Below, piece after piece: positions 1-7,299 of a DNA stretch of 61,973 nt. This stretch comes from Flavobacteriales bacterium (GTDB lineage Bacteria; Bacteroidota; Bacteroidia; Flavobacteriales; JADGDT01). The position numbers and the translations under genes are program-made. The first letter of the stretch is position 1. Each line of letters opens with the position of its first letter. A model generated the notes under the pieces. That model did no database searches. It worked only from the letters and a program-made list of their open reading frames with translations, and was not told where the DNA came from. Location of the stretch: the NCBI GenBank assembly GCA_023145275.1, contig JAGLEB010000091.1, positions 1 to 61,973 on the forward strand, given 5' to 3'.

Positions 1-318
1 GAAAACCTAGCGAACCTCACGAGTACAAAAAAAGAAAAATCAGCTCAAAGAAAAGAAATTGCAGCTAAAAGTGAATTTTTATTAAACTTATCCTATATAA
101 CTAACGAGGTGGGAAACGACCTTGAAAGTGCAAAAAGATTAGACAGACTAAAATTTAGGAATAATAATGAAGCCGCTATTTCTAATTGGGAGCATACAGC
201 TAGAAAACTTAAATCCCTTAAAAAGAATCTTCCAAATAAAGATCAGGATTATATTAATAGATATGACAATATGCTTACTGACCTCGACTTAATGATTAGA
301 GTTTTAAGCCTTTTTTAG
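1..318 (+). CDS. C-terminal part of an unknown protein, cut by the window edge
   Basis: The frame is open from base 1 to the TAG at 316-318, so this is the last 105 residues of a longer gene and not a small gene starting at the GTG at 109. The visible part is hydrophilic and rich in Lys, Asn, Glu and Leu, with an amphipathic pattern suggesting helices or a short coiled coil. It ends in LMIRVLSLF. No catalytic motif, membrane segment or known domain is recognisable, so no function is given. It converges on the minus-strand gene ending at 362, leaving 43 bases between them. Confidence 0.6.
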   Translation, partial: ENLANLTSTKKEKSAQRKEIAAKSEFLLNLSYITNEVGNDLESAKRLDRLKFRNNNEAAISNWEHTARKLKSLKKNLPNKDQDYINRYDNMLTDLDLMIRVLSLF

Positions 319-361
319 AATTACCATTATTTTACTCCATAAGGAAACTACCTTATATCTA

Positions 362-2560
362 TTACTTAAAATTTCGTTTCAACACCCTATCATCATTCAA
401 TTTTATCTGCGTGAGAATAAGCGATGCTTTTTTGTCGCCAATCATTGTTTTAACATTATATGGAAACACAAGATTTTCGAAAGTCTTAAAGTCTGAATAT
501 TCAAAATAATTAAGAAGTTCGTTTGTTCTTTTATCAATTTTATCTCTACGTATTAAATAACCGTCTGATATCCTAAAATACAGCAATGAGACATCTCCAA
601 TCGGAGATTCAACCCTAACTTTGTAACACATTTCTCCTCTAAGAGGTATCTGACTCTCGAGTGTCATCAAATATCCATCGTCTTGGAAGTACATTTCAGG
701 GTATATGCTTTTCTCTAGCGACAACCTCATAAACTCTTTCCCGATTATTGGATCTCTTTTCCCACTTTTCTCTACATATCCATACTCTCCATTAAAAACA
801 GTCTTTAGAACTATAATTTCATTATTAGAGTACGTACTCAACCTCTTATGAGGAAGCATATATTTATTTTTTATATACAGCTTGCTTCCTTCTATCTCAA
901 GCATCCACCACTGCAGTAATTTTTTAACACTTTTTAAATTATCTACCCCTCCAATTACATTAAGGTACTTGTTAATAACATCATTTACATTAACACTATC
1001 AGGAACAGATCTATCTAAGGACGGAGGAAAGGTAGGATTTGCATGCTGATCATAATATTTTATAGGATAACCTAACTGCTCAAGTTTAGGAACTGCAACC
1101 TGCGGTGGACCACTAATAACAATACGCAATTGCTCAGGCTTTATTCTCTGTCTCAACAATCTCGAAATAGTTGAATATTTCACTGTATCCATTACACTCA
1201 TTAAATTTTTCACTAAATACTTATCTTCACCAGTTAAATAATAAAGCAAATATAAATTTGATAGCTTTTGGGCATCCATTAAACCACTTACGTAAGCATC
1301 AATCGTGGCACCTTCAACCTCTTCTAAGTCAATGTTTTCAGGGGTTTTATCGGACAAAGCTCTATCTAGTACTTTTATACTTTTTAGCACTGAAAGAGCA
1401 ACACTATCTTTACTTACTGAATAACTTATATAAAAATACCGTCCTCTGTCGTGTAAAGAATGTTCAAGATTACTAACTGTATGCCCATTTTCTAATTCAT
1501 TATAAATAAGGCCTTCTTTTTCATCTAATAACACGAAATCTCCAACTTTACCAATAATCCAATTAGAACGAGATGCATTATTCTCTTCAACGTTACCCAT
1601 CCAAACATGTAGCCTATCATCGTTATAATTTTCTACATAATCTATTTCAGTTTGATGAATATTATAAGGCTGAGGATAGTATCCGCTAATTGTGTTGCCT
1701 TTTCTATAATTCCCAAAATACTTTTCCACCGACTTATTCAGCTCTTTCAATGTAATATCTCCATAAACAACAAGGTAAGAATTATTGGTATTATAGTAAG
1801 ATTTGAAATAATTATAGACATCTGATTTTTGTAAACTATCAACATTCTCAAGAAGAGTCATTTCTCCAATAGGATGCTTAGTCCCGAACATTAGGTTTTT
1901 CGCAACAGTTTCAGAAATATATTCGTTTGAATTACTATTAAAATAAAGACTGTCAATAATTTTAGTTTTACTCTCTTGAAATTTATCTTCTTTAAAACCC
2001 ATACCTAGAGTTAGGTCAGCCAAGATATATAGATTTTTCTCCTTATACTTCTCTAATCCTTCAATAAAAACAGACTGTTCGCTTACATCAATACGAGTAC
2101 CTGTACGGTATTTATGATCCTCAATATTTTTATTATTGAATGCTCTGCCGCCATATCCCCAAAGGTCGTTAAAAATTAAGTCAACCCCTTTTTTGTCATC
2201 TAACAAAACCTCATCAAAGTCGAAATACATCTTGTAAGAAACAAACGGAAGTTTATCATTATGTACTAATATTACCTTTAAGCCATTTGTAAGAACAAAA
2301 GTCTGAGGTTTAATCATTTTAAAAGCCTTGTATTCTCCATCTTTCGGCCTAGGCCTCGATTTTGTAGTATCAAGAGATATGCTATAGAACTTTTCAGCAA
2401 CAACATTGCTGCTATCGCTATAATCATTAACAACATTATACTCTCCAGGCTTACGTAACGAATCCAGATCTTTTAACCCTCCAACGTTGGAAGAATCTAT
2501 CTGTGAAAACACATTAGTAACAGACAGTACAAATAGTATGATTATAAAAATTCTACTCAT
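362..2560 (-). CDS. Secreted M16 peptidase-like protein, probably inactive, with C-terminal LolA-like domain
   Basis: The 732-residue product begins with a signal peptide (about residues 1-19, ending at FSQ), so it is periplasmic or exported. Residues 87-290 resemble the M16 (insulinase/pitrilysin) fold: an LTNGLKVILVHN start at about 90-101 and a YYNTNNSYLVVYGDI stretch that closes the first M16 domain in the family. The zinc-binding HXXEH motif should lie near residues 128-135, but that region reads LIFNDLWGYG, so zinc catalysis looks lost. A second M16-like half follows. The last 200 residues (from about 535) resemble the outer-membrane lipoprotein-sorting type domain often attached to Bacteroidota M16 proteins. 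Non-catalytic M16 subunits usually pair with an active partner, but none is adjacent; the divergent neighbour is an S41 protease. The function is inferred. Confidence 0.75.
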   Translation of the reverse strand: MSRIFIIILFVLSVTNVFSQIDSSNVGGLKDLDSLRKPGEYNVVNDYSDSSNVVAEKFYSISLDTTKSRPRPKDGEYKAFKMIKPQTFVLTNGLKVILVHNDKLPFVSYKMYFDFDEVLLDDKKGVDLIFNDLWGYGGRAFNNKNIEDHKYRTGTRIDVSEQSVFIEGLEKYKEKNLYILADLTLGMGFKEDKFQESKTKIIDSLYFNSNSNEYISETVAKNLMFGTKHPIGEMTLLENVDSLQKSDVYNYFKSYYNTNNSYLVVYGDITLKELNKSVEKYFGNYRKGNTISGYYPQPYNIHQTEIDYVENYNDDRLHVWMGNVEENNASRSNWIIGKVGDFVLLDEKEGLIYNELENGHTVSNLEHSLHDRGRYFYISYSVSKDSVALSVLKSIKVLDRALSDKTPENIDLEEVEGATIDAYVSGLMDAQKLSNLYLLYYLTGEDKYLVKNLMSVMDTVKYSTISRLLRQRIKPEQLRIVISGPPQVAVPKLEQLGYPIKYYDQHANPTFPPSLDRSVPDSVNVNDVINKYLNVIGGVDNLKSVKKLLQWWMLEIEGSKLYIKNKYMLPHKRLSTYSNNEIIVLKTVFNGEYGYVEKSGKRDPIIGKEFMRLSLEKSIYPEMYFQDDGYLMTLESQIPLRGEMCYKVRVESPIGDVSLLYFRISDGYLIRRDKIDKRTNELLNYFEYSDFKTFENLVFPYNVKTMIGDKKASLILTQIKLNDDRVLKRNFK

Positions 2561-2735
2561 ATAATTTATAAATATAACAATTACTCTATTAACTTTTTAT
2601 AATATACAAATTTCGACAAATTGCATTAAGAACAAAACAATAATCTTTCAAAAAAAAGTCGTAAAATTGTATTAACTAATAAAAGTGAATATAATAGTTC
2701 CTTTTTTAACTAAAATTACCATAAAACAACATTTT

Positions 2736-4178
2736 ATGAAAATACTAAGATTATTTATAATTCCGTTTTTTGCTATTGCTTTTTCACTCACTTCATGTTA
2801 CAAAGATAAAGATGAACCAATTAATGGAGGGCAAGATTCTGAGGCTTTAAGCGTAAACAAATTTATACTTGAGAACATGACCAATTACTACTTGTGGACA
2901 GATCATATCCCAGGTAATTTGGATCCATCAAGTACTGACGATTCGAAAGCATTTTTCGAAAAAATGAGGTATAAAGGAGTTGGAGATGACACAAAGGGAG
3001 ATCCTTGGTCGTTTATCACTGATGACTTGCAAGGACTTTTAGAAATGTTTGAAGGTATAAGAACATCAAAAGGATACTATTTATATGGTTATAGTCGAGG
3101 GGAAAACGACGACAGATTAGCTCTTGTTGTAGCATATGCCTACAATAATTCTCCAGCTTCTGAAGCTGGGCTAACAAGAGGAAGTGTAATATTAGAAATA
3201 GATGGTAATGATTTAACAAGTGCTAACGTAAACCAATTCCTTTCAAAAGAATCTTACTCTATTACTCTAGGAGAATATGATAGAGAAAATGAAACTTTCA
3301 TACTTTTAGACGAAACTAGAACATTAACAGCTGTTGAACTATCTACTAATCCTATCATTAAAAGTGAGATCTATGATATAAAAGGGACTAAAATCGCATA
3401 TCTATTATACAATTCTTTTATCCATAAATACGACAGAGAGCTAATTTATGAATTTGAAAAATATAAGGCTGAAGGTGTAAGTGAATTAATTTTAGACTTT
3501 AGATACAATGGTGGAGGCTCAGTAGCAAGTGCTTTAAACATTTCGAGCATGATTGCTCCAAAGTCGGATATTGGAAAAGTTTTTCTGAAAAAAGAATACA
3601 ATACTGTTCTACAAGACTACTTATTAAACCATCCTAACTACGGAGAGGACTTTTTAGAAGACAAACTTACAAGCGAAGCCTATGGATATGGCGAGGATGA
3701 TGACATTACAGGAATGCCATTAACTAACTTAGATTTAGACCGTGTTTATATTATTGGGCTTGATGGTACTGCTTCAGCAAGTGAGTTGGTAATTAATGGT
3801 CTGAAACCATATATGAATGTCATAACTCTGGGAGATAGAACTCATGGAAAGTACGTTGCGAGTATCACGATTCAGGACGAAACTTACGACAATTGGGCTA
3901 TTCAGCCAATCGTATTCAAAAGTGCAAACGCTAATGGCGAAACAGATTATTGGAACGGGTTTACACCAGCCTTAGAAGCAAGTGACTGGCCTCATTTAGG
4001 AGATTTTGGCATTGATAAAGAAAATAACTATGTAGAACATATTCTTGCATTTGCCATTGCTGACATCACAGGATCAAGTGCTAAGTCAATAGAAAATATT
4101 GACATTGAAAAAAGCAGTGTAAAAATGCCATTCGAAAACTCTAAATTGGATAGAGGAATGGTTTATGATATAAAATAG
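2736..4178 (+). CDS. S41 family C-terminal processing-type peptidase, lipoprotein
   Basis: The start at 2736 is preferred over the ATG at 2685 because it gives a clean lipoprotein signal peptide, MKILRLFIIPFFAIAFSLTSC, with Cys21 as lipid anchor. A PDZ-like segment (about residues 112-175, with SPASEAGLTRGSVILEIDG) precedes the S41 catalytic domain. The expected Ser-Lys dyad is visible: Ser347 in GTASASELV and Lys372 in THGKYVAS, 25 residues apart as in Prc/CtpA. It should be an envelope endopeptidase acting on C-termini or unfolded proteins, anchored in the outer or inner membrane. It is divergently placed from the M16-like gene. Substrates are unknown. Confidence 0.88.
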   Translation: MKILRLFIIPFFAIAFSLTSCYKDKDEPINGGQDSEALSVNKFILENMTNYYLWTDHIPGNLDPSSTDDSKAFFEKMRYKGVGDDTKGDPWSFITDDLQGLLEMFEGIRTSKGYYLYGYSRGENDDRLALVVAYAYNNSPASEAGLTRGSVILEIDGNDLTSANVNQFLSKESYSITLGEYDRENETFILLDETRTLTAVELSTNPIIKSEIYDIKGTKIAYLLYNSFIHKYDRELIYEFEKYKAEGVSELILDFRYNGGGSVASALNISSMIAPKSDIGKVFLKKEYNTVLQDYLLNHPNYGEDFLEDKLTSEAYGYGEDDDITGMPLTNLDLDRVYIIGLDGTASASELVINGLKPYMNVITLGDRTHGKYVASITIQDETYDNWAIQPIVFKSANANGETDYWNGFTPALEASDWPHLGDFGIDKENNYVEHILAFAIADITGSSAKSIENIDIEKSSVKMPFENSKLDRGMVYDIK

Positions 4179-4318
4179 ATTAATAAATAGTCGCTATAAG
4201 AAAACATCAATTTCTTCGGTGAACTTGATATTTCCTTAAAACCATTGTAAAACAAAGATAGCTTTCATACAAGCACTAGATAAAGTTTCACAAAAGCGAT
4301 ATTTTTCATACACTTAAG

Positions 4319-4364
4319 CGACCAAGACTATTGATTATTTACATTTCAATAACTTGGTCGTTTA
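4319..4364 (+). terminator. Stem-loop upstream of rplU, possible terminator of the S41 gene
   Basis: CGACCAAG at 4319-4326 pairs with CTTGGTCG at 4353-4360, and inside it ATTGA pairs with TCAAT; TTTAAAA follows. It lies 140 bases after the S41 stop. The right arm contains the TTG of the rplU promoter, so the structure may also affect that promoter. Confidence 0.5.
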
Positions 4365-4384
4365 AAATATAATACTTACTTTTG
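4354..4384 (+). promoter_or_regulatory. Predicted promoter of rplU-rpmA
   Basis: TTG at 4354-4356 and TACTTTTG at 4377-4384 are separated by 20 bases, matching the Bacteroidota housekeeping promoter (TTTG, 19-21 bases, TAnnTTTG). Transcription would start near 4391, about 46 bases before the rplU ATG. Confidence 0.75.
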
Positions 4385-4436
4385 CAGACCGTTACAAAAA
4401 CGGAAAGTATATTATTAACATTAAGATATTCTTAAT

Positions 4437-4748
4437 ATGTACGCAATTGTAGAGATAGCAGGGCATCAGTACAAAGTTGAGAAAGACCAATCAATCTTTG
4501 TTCACAGATTAAAGGGAGACGTAGATTCAGCAGTTGAATTTGCAAACGTTCTTTTGATTGACAACAACGGAGATGTAGCGATTGGCGCCCCAGCTGTAAA
4601 AGGAGCTAAAGTAGAGGCTAAAATTATTGAGCACTTGAAAGGCGACAAAGTAATCGTTTTCAAAAAGAAAAGAAGACAAGGTTACAAAAAGAAAAATGGA
4701 CACCGTCAGTATTTGACTAAAATCCAGATCAGCAACATCGTTGCTTAA
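4437..4748 (+). CDS. rplU: 50S ribosomal protein L21
   Basis: This 103-residue protein has the normal L21 length and the typical start MYAIVEIAGHQYKVEKDQ, plus the basic C-terminal FKKKRRQGYKKKNGHRQ segment that binds 23S rRNA. It is followed after 36 bases by rpmA, the usual L21-L27 operon, and both share the promoter at 4354-4384. Nothing is unusual. Confidence 0.97.
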   Translation: MYAIVEIAGHQYKVEKDQSIFVHRLKGDVDSAVEFANVLLIDNNGDVAIGAPAVKGAKVEAKIIEHLKGDKVIVFKKKRRQGYKKKNGHRQYLTKIQISNIVA

Positions 4749-4784
4749 TTCAAACATTTATTAATAATTTAAAATCGTAGAACG

Positions 4785-5057
4785 ATGGCACACAAAAAAG
4801 GAGTTGGTAGTTCTAAGAACGGTAGAGAATCGGAAAGTAAACGTCTTGGAGTTAAGATTTTCGGTGGTCAAGCTGCAATAGCTGGCAATATTATCGTTCG
4901 CCAGAGAGGTACAACACACAATCCAGGGGATAACGTAGGTATGGGAAAAGATCATACTCTTTACGCTTTAACTGATGGTGTAGTTACTTTCAAGAAGAAA
5001 AGAAACAACAGATCTTACGTTTCAGTTCAGCCTTTCGCTGAAGAAGCTGAAGCTTAA
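4785..5057 (+). CDS. rpmA: 50S ribosomal protein L27
   Basis: The 90-residue product starts MAHKKGVGSSKNGRESESKR, the L27 signature whose basic N-terminus reaches toward the peptidyl transferase centre. There is no cleavable N-terminal extension of the Firmicutes type. It is co-transcribed with rplU and followed by a stem-loop terminator at 5086-5114. Confidence 0.97.
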   Translation: MAHKKGVGSSKNGRESESKRLGVKIFGGQAAIAGNIIVRQRGTTHNPGDNVGMGKDHTLYALTDGVVTFKKKRNNRSYVSVQPFAEEAEA

Positions 5058-5085
5058 AAATCTAAGTATCAATGATACTGTAAAA

Positions 5086-5114
5086 GCTCTCAATTTATAT
5101 TGAGGGCTTTTTTT
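5086..5114 (+). terminator. Rho-independent terminator of rplU-rpmA
   Basis: AGCTCTCA (5086-5093) pairs with TGAGGGCT (5101-5108), with one G-T pair and a 7-base loop, followed by a run of Ts. It separates rpmA from the convergent MATE gene. Confidence 0.8.
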
Positions 5115-5149
5115 ATACCCAGTAAATTATGGCACATAAATATCAAAGC

Positions 5150-6499
5150 TTATAATTTCGTTATCTTCTTATACTCAGGATGCATCAATTTTAATGTTAA
5201 TAAAGTAGAAAGCATATCCGAAATTGGAAAGGAAATCCATATTCCATCAATTCCCAAAAATTGTGGTAAAATAAAGATAAGAGGCAGCAAGAAAATAATT
5301 TGACGAGCTAAGGTTAAAAACAATGCAGGTTTAGCTCGGCCTATAGCTTGAAAAAATGAGGCCCCAAGCATTTGAATACCAACCAGAGGTATCACGATCA
5401 TCACAATTACCAAATACCTCGATCCTGGAACTATTAGCAATTCATCATTAGTGAAAATTTCAAACACCTCTCGAGGAAAAATCGACATTAGCAACAAACT
5501 AGCAACTCCTATAGCAAAAGCAGTAACAAATGAGATTTTTATAGTAGATATTACCCTCTCGAATTTTTTTGCTCCATAATTATACCCAACAATAGGTAAA
5601 AAACCTTGCACCAATCCTATCATAGGAAAAACTGACATGAGCATAACCCTATTTAGAATCCCATATGCAGCCACATCCATTTCACTACCATAACTCATTA
5701 AACTATGGTTAACTAATATAGCAACTAAACTAGACGAGCCTTGACGTGCAAAAGAAGACGAACCGATACTCAAAACTTCCTTTACCCTATCTATATCTAG
5801 CTTAAGGTAAGGTATACGTAATTTAACAGAGCTTTTTCCTGACGCAATAAAATAGTATGCAATAAATATAAATGTTAAAACTTGCGATATCAATGTTGCC
5901 CATGCAGCACCTGCGATCCCCTGATTCATCCATATTATTAAAACATAATCGAGAATTAAGTTTAAGATAGACGAAATAATCATTACCACCATCGACATTC
6001 TTGCATTACCTTCTGACCTAATAATATTATTCCCAGCCATAGAGAGTCCGAGGAAAGGCGATCCTGCTAAAACTATCAAATAATACTCACGAGCATAGGG
6101 AAGTATTTCGCCATCACCTCCAAACAGTTTTAAAATAGTATCCGGAAAAATATATCCAATCACAGTAAACAGTACCGTAAACGAGAATGTAAGCATCAGT
6201 AAATTCCCAAAAACAACATTAGCCTTTTTTGATTCTCCGGATCCCAAATACCTCGATATCAGCGATGATCCACCAACACCTAAGGCCATACCTACGGCAG
6301 AAATAAGCATAGTAATCGGCATTACAATTGCCAAACCTCCTATTGCCAAGGATCCAACATACTTAGCAACAAAAATAGTATCCACAACATTGTAAAGAAC
6401 CATTACCATCATTCCTATAGTTGCAGGAACAGATAATCGAGTCAATAGCTTTCCAATGCTAAGGCTCCCAAGTTCATCTGTATGTGATTGTATTTTCAT
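5150..6499 (-). CDS. MATE family efflux transporter
   Basis: The 449-residue protein has about 12 hydrophobic segments arranged as two related halves, the MATE layout. The N-terminal half carries LSVPATIGMMVMVLYNVVDTIFVAKYVG-like sequence of the NorM/DinF group. It should exchange cations (H+ or Na+) for organic substrates such as drugs across the inner membrane; which ones cannot be read from sequence. Its start lies 3 bases after the stop of the upstream TlpA-like gene, so the two probably form one transcript. Confidence 0.9.
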   Translation of the reverse strand: MKIQSHTDELGSLSIGKLLTRLSVPATIGMMVMVLYNVVDTIFVAKYVGSLAIGGLAIVMPITMLISAVGMALGVGGSSLISRYLGSGESKKANVVFGNLLMLTFSFTVLFTVIGYIFPDTILKLFGGDGEILPYAREYYLIVLAGSPFLGLSMAGNNIIRSEGNARMSMVVMIISSILNLILDYVLIIWMNQGIAGAAWATLISQVLTFIFIAYYFIASGKSSVKLRIPYLKLDIDRVKEVLSIGSSSFARQGSSSLVAILVNHSLMSYGSEMDVAAYGILNRVMLMSVFPMIGLVQGFLPIVGYNYGAKKFERVISTIKISFVTAFAIGVASLLLMSIFPREVFEIFTNDELLIVPGSRYLVIVMIVIPLVGIQMLGASFFQAIGRAKPALFLTLARQIIFLLPLIFILPQFLGIDGIWISFPISDMLSTLLTLKLMHPEYKKITKL

Positions 6500-6502
6500 A
6501 AA

Positions 6503-7012
6503 TTATAATAACTTGTCTATTATTTCTTTCATCGAATAAAAATCAACGCTTCCGACAATTTCATCCACTAAGTTACCATTTTTATCAACTATAAATTGAG
6601 TCGGAAAGGAAGAAACTTTATTTTGATCAATAAATTTTTCTCCATCAGCAATAAGCTTGTACTTAAATGGATGCATATATGTAAACCCTTCAACCTCATC
6701 AGCACCATTTAATGAAACTCCAATAAATACAACATTCTTGTTGGCGTAGGAGTCTACCAATTTATTGAGTTCTGGTATTTCTTTTTTACAGGGAGGGCAC
6801 GATGTGAACCAAAAATTGAATACAACTACACTTCCCCTCAACTCATTACTCTTCCAAGTATTTCCATCGATATCTGTTAGAGAAAAATCTATTCTAGTAG
6901 GTACATTTTCGGTATACGAACCGAAAACTATTGGGCCGATAAATGTGAATAGCATTGCTAAAAAAAATATTAATGAAGCTCTTTTTATAAGAACAGGCAC
7001 TTTTGATTTCAT
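6503..7012 (-). CDS. TlpA/ResA-like membrane-anchored thiol-disulfide oxidoreductase
   Basis: This 169-residue protein has one N-terminal membrane segment (about residues 12-31) that would hold it in the periplasmic face of the inner membrane. A thioredoxin-fold AhpC/TSA-Redoxin domain follows, with the active site Cys72-Pro-Pro-Cys75 in FWFTSCPPCKKEIPEL and a cis-Pro loop at SSFPTQFIVD. It probably reduces disulfides in envelope proteins. It lies immediately upstream of the MATE gene and has a predicted promoter at 7032-7062. Confidence 0.88.
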   Translation of the reverse strand: MKSKVPVLIKRASLIFFLAMLFTFIGPIVFGSYTENVPTRIDFSLTDIDGNTWKSNELRGSVVVFNFWFTSCPPCKKEIPELNKLVDSYANKNVVFIGVSLNGADEVEGFTYMHPFKYKLIADGEKFIDQNKVSSFPTQFIVDKNGNLVDEIVGSVDFYSMKEIIDKLL

Positions 7013-7031
7013 ACTTAAAGGGTTTAAAAAA

Positions 7032-7062
7032 CAAAGATACTTAAAGAATTAAGCTCTAGAAA
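7032..7062 (-). promoter_or_regulatory. Predicted promoter of the TlpA-like/MATE operon
   Basis: Read on the minus strand, TTTC (7062-7059), 19 bases, then TATCTTTG (7039-7032). The -7 element is identical to the one before the rhomboid gene; the -33 element matches 3 of 4 bases. Confidence 0.5.
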
Positions 7063-7084
7063 TATTTTTACTCTGTATTTAATC

Positions 7085-7253
7085 AACCAAGCTGATGAGT
7101 AAGACCAGTAAATAACACGCTCAAAGAATGCGGCATTGACGTAGAGCACACCGTAAAGGACGATAAGGACACGAATTTAGAAATGAAGAGAATAAATTTG
7201 ATTTTTACAGAGCCATGGAAGGCTTCCTAGAGAAGTATCTAAAAACAAGATAC
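7085..7253 (+). pseudogene. Decayed C-terminal fragment of an S9 family (prolyl oligopeptidase-type) peptidase
   Basis: Three short frames join into the C-terminal end of an S9 peptidase. Bases 7085-7108 read NQADE-stop-DQ, 7111-7164 read NNTLKECGIDVEHTVKDD, and 7167-7253 read GHEFRNEENKFDFYRAMEGF followed by LEKYLKTRY. Members of the family end with a stretch like ESDQIV-ALK-G--VEY-VKD-EGHGFRNEEN-FDFYRAME-FL--HL, which contains the catalytic His in GHG. One missing base at 7165 restores the second frame change (GAT-GAA-GGA-CAC), and one stop replaces a Ser codon at 7100-7102. The rest of the gene is absent: the TlpA-like gene starts on the other strand just upstream. The identification is from recall of the family's C-terminus. 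Confidence 0.8.
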
Positions 7254-7285
7254 AAAACTGCGCGATCCATAAAGACCGCGCAGTT
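7238..7285 (-). terminator. Terminator of icd
   Basis: AACTGCGCG (7256-7264) and CGCGCAGTT (7277-7285) form a perfect 9-bp stem with a 12-base loop, and on the minus strand it is followed by a T-rich stretch. It lies 15 bases after the icd stop and overlaps the end of the S9 remnant. Confidence 0.75.
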
Positions 7286-7299
7286 GATTTATATAATTC

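Noticed and set aside
109..318. Small gene starting at the GTG at 109
   Set aside because: The same frame is open to base 1, so the window shows the end of a larger gene.
1171..1476. 101-codon plus-strand open frame
   Set aside because: It lies wholly inside the M16-like gene on the other strand, with no domain and no promoter or ribosome site.
7111..7260. Short plus-strand coding gene upstream of icd
   Set aside because: No single frame is open from a start codon; the signal is a frame-broken S9 fragment.
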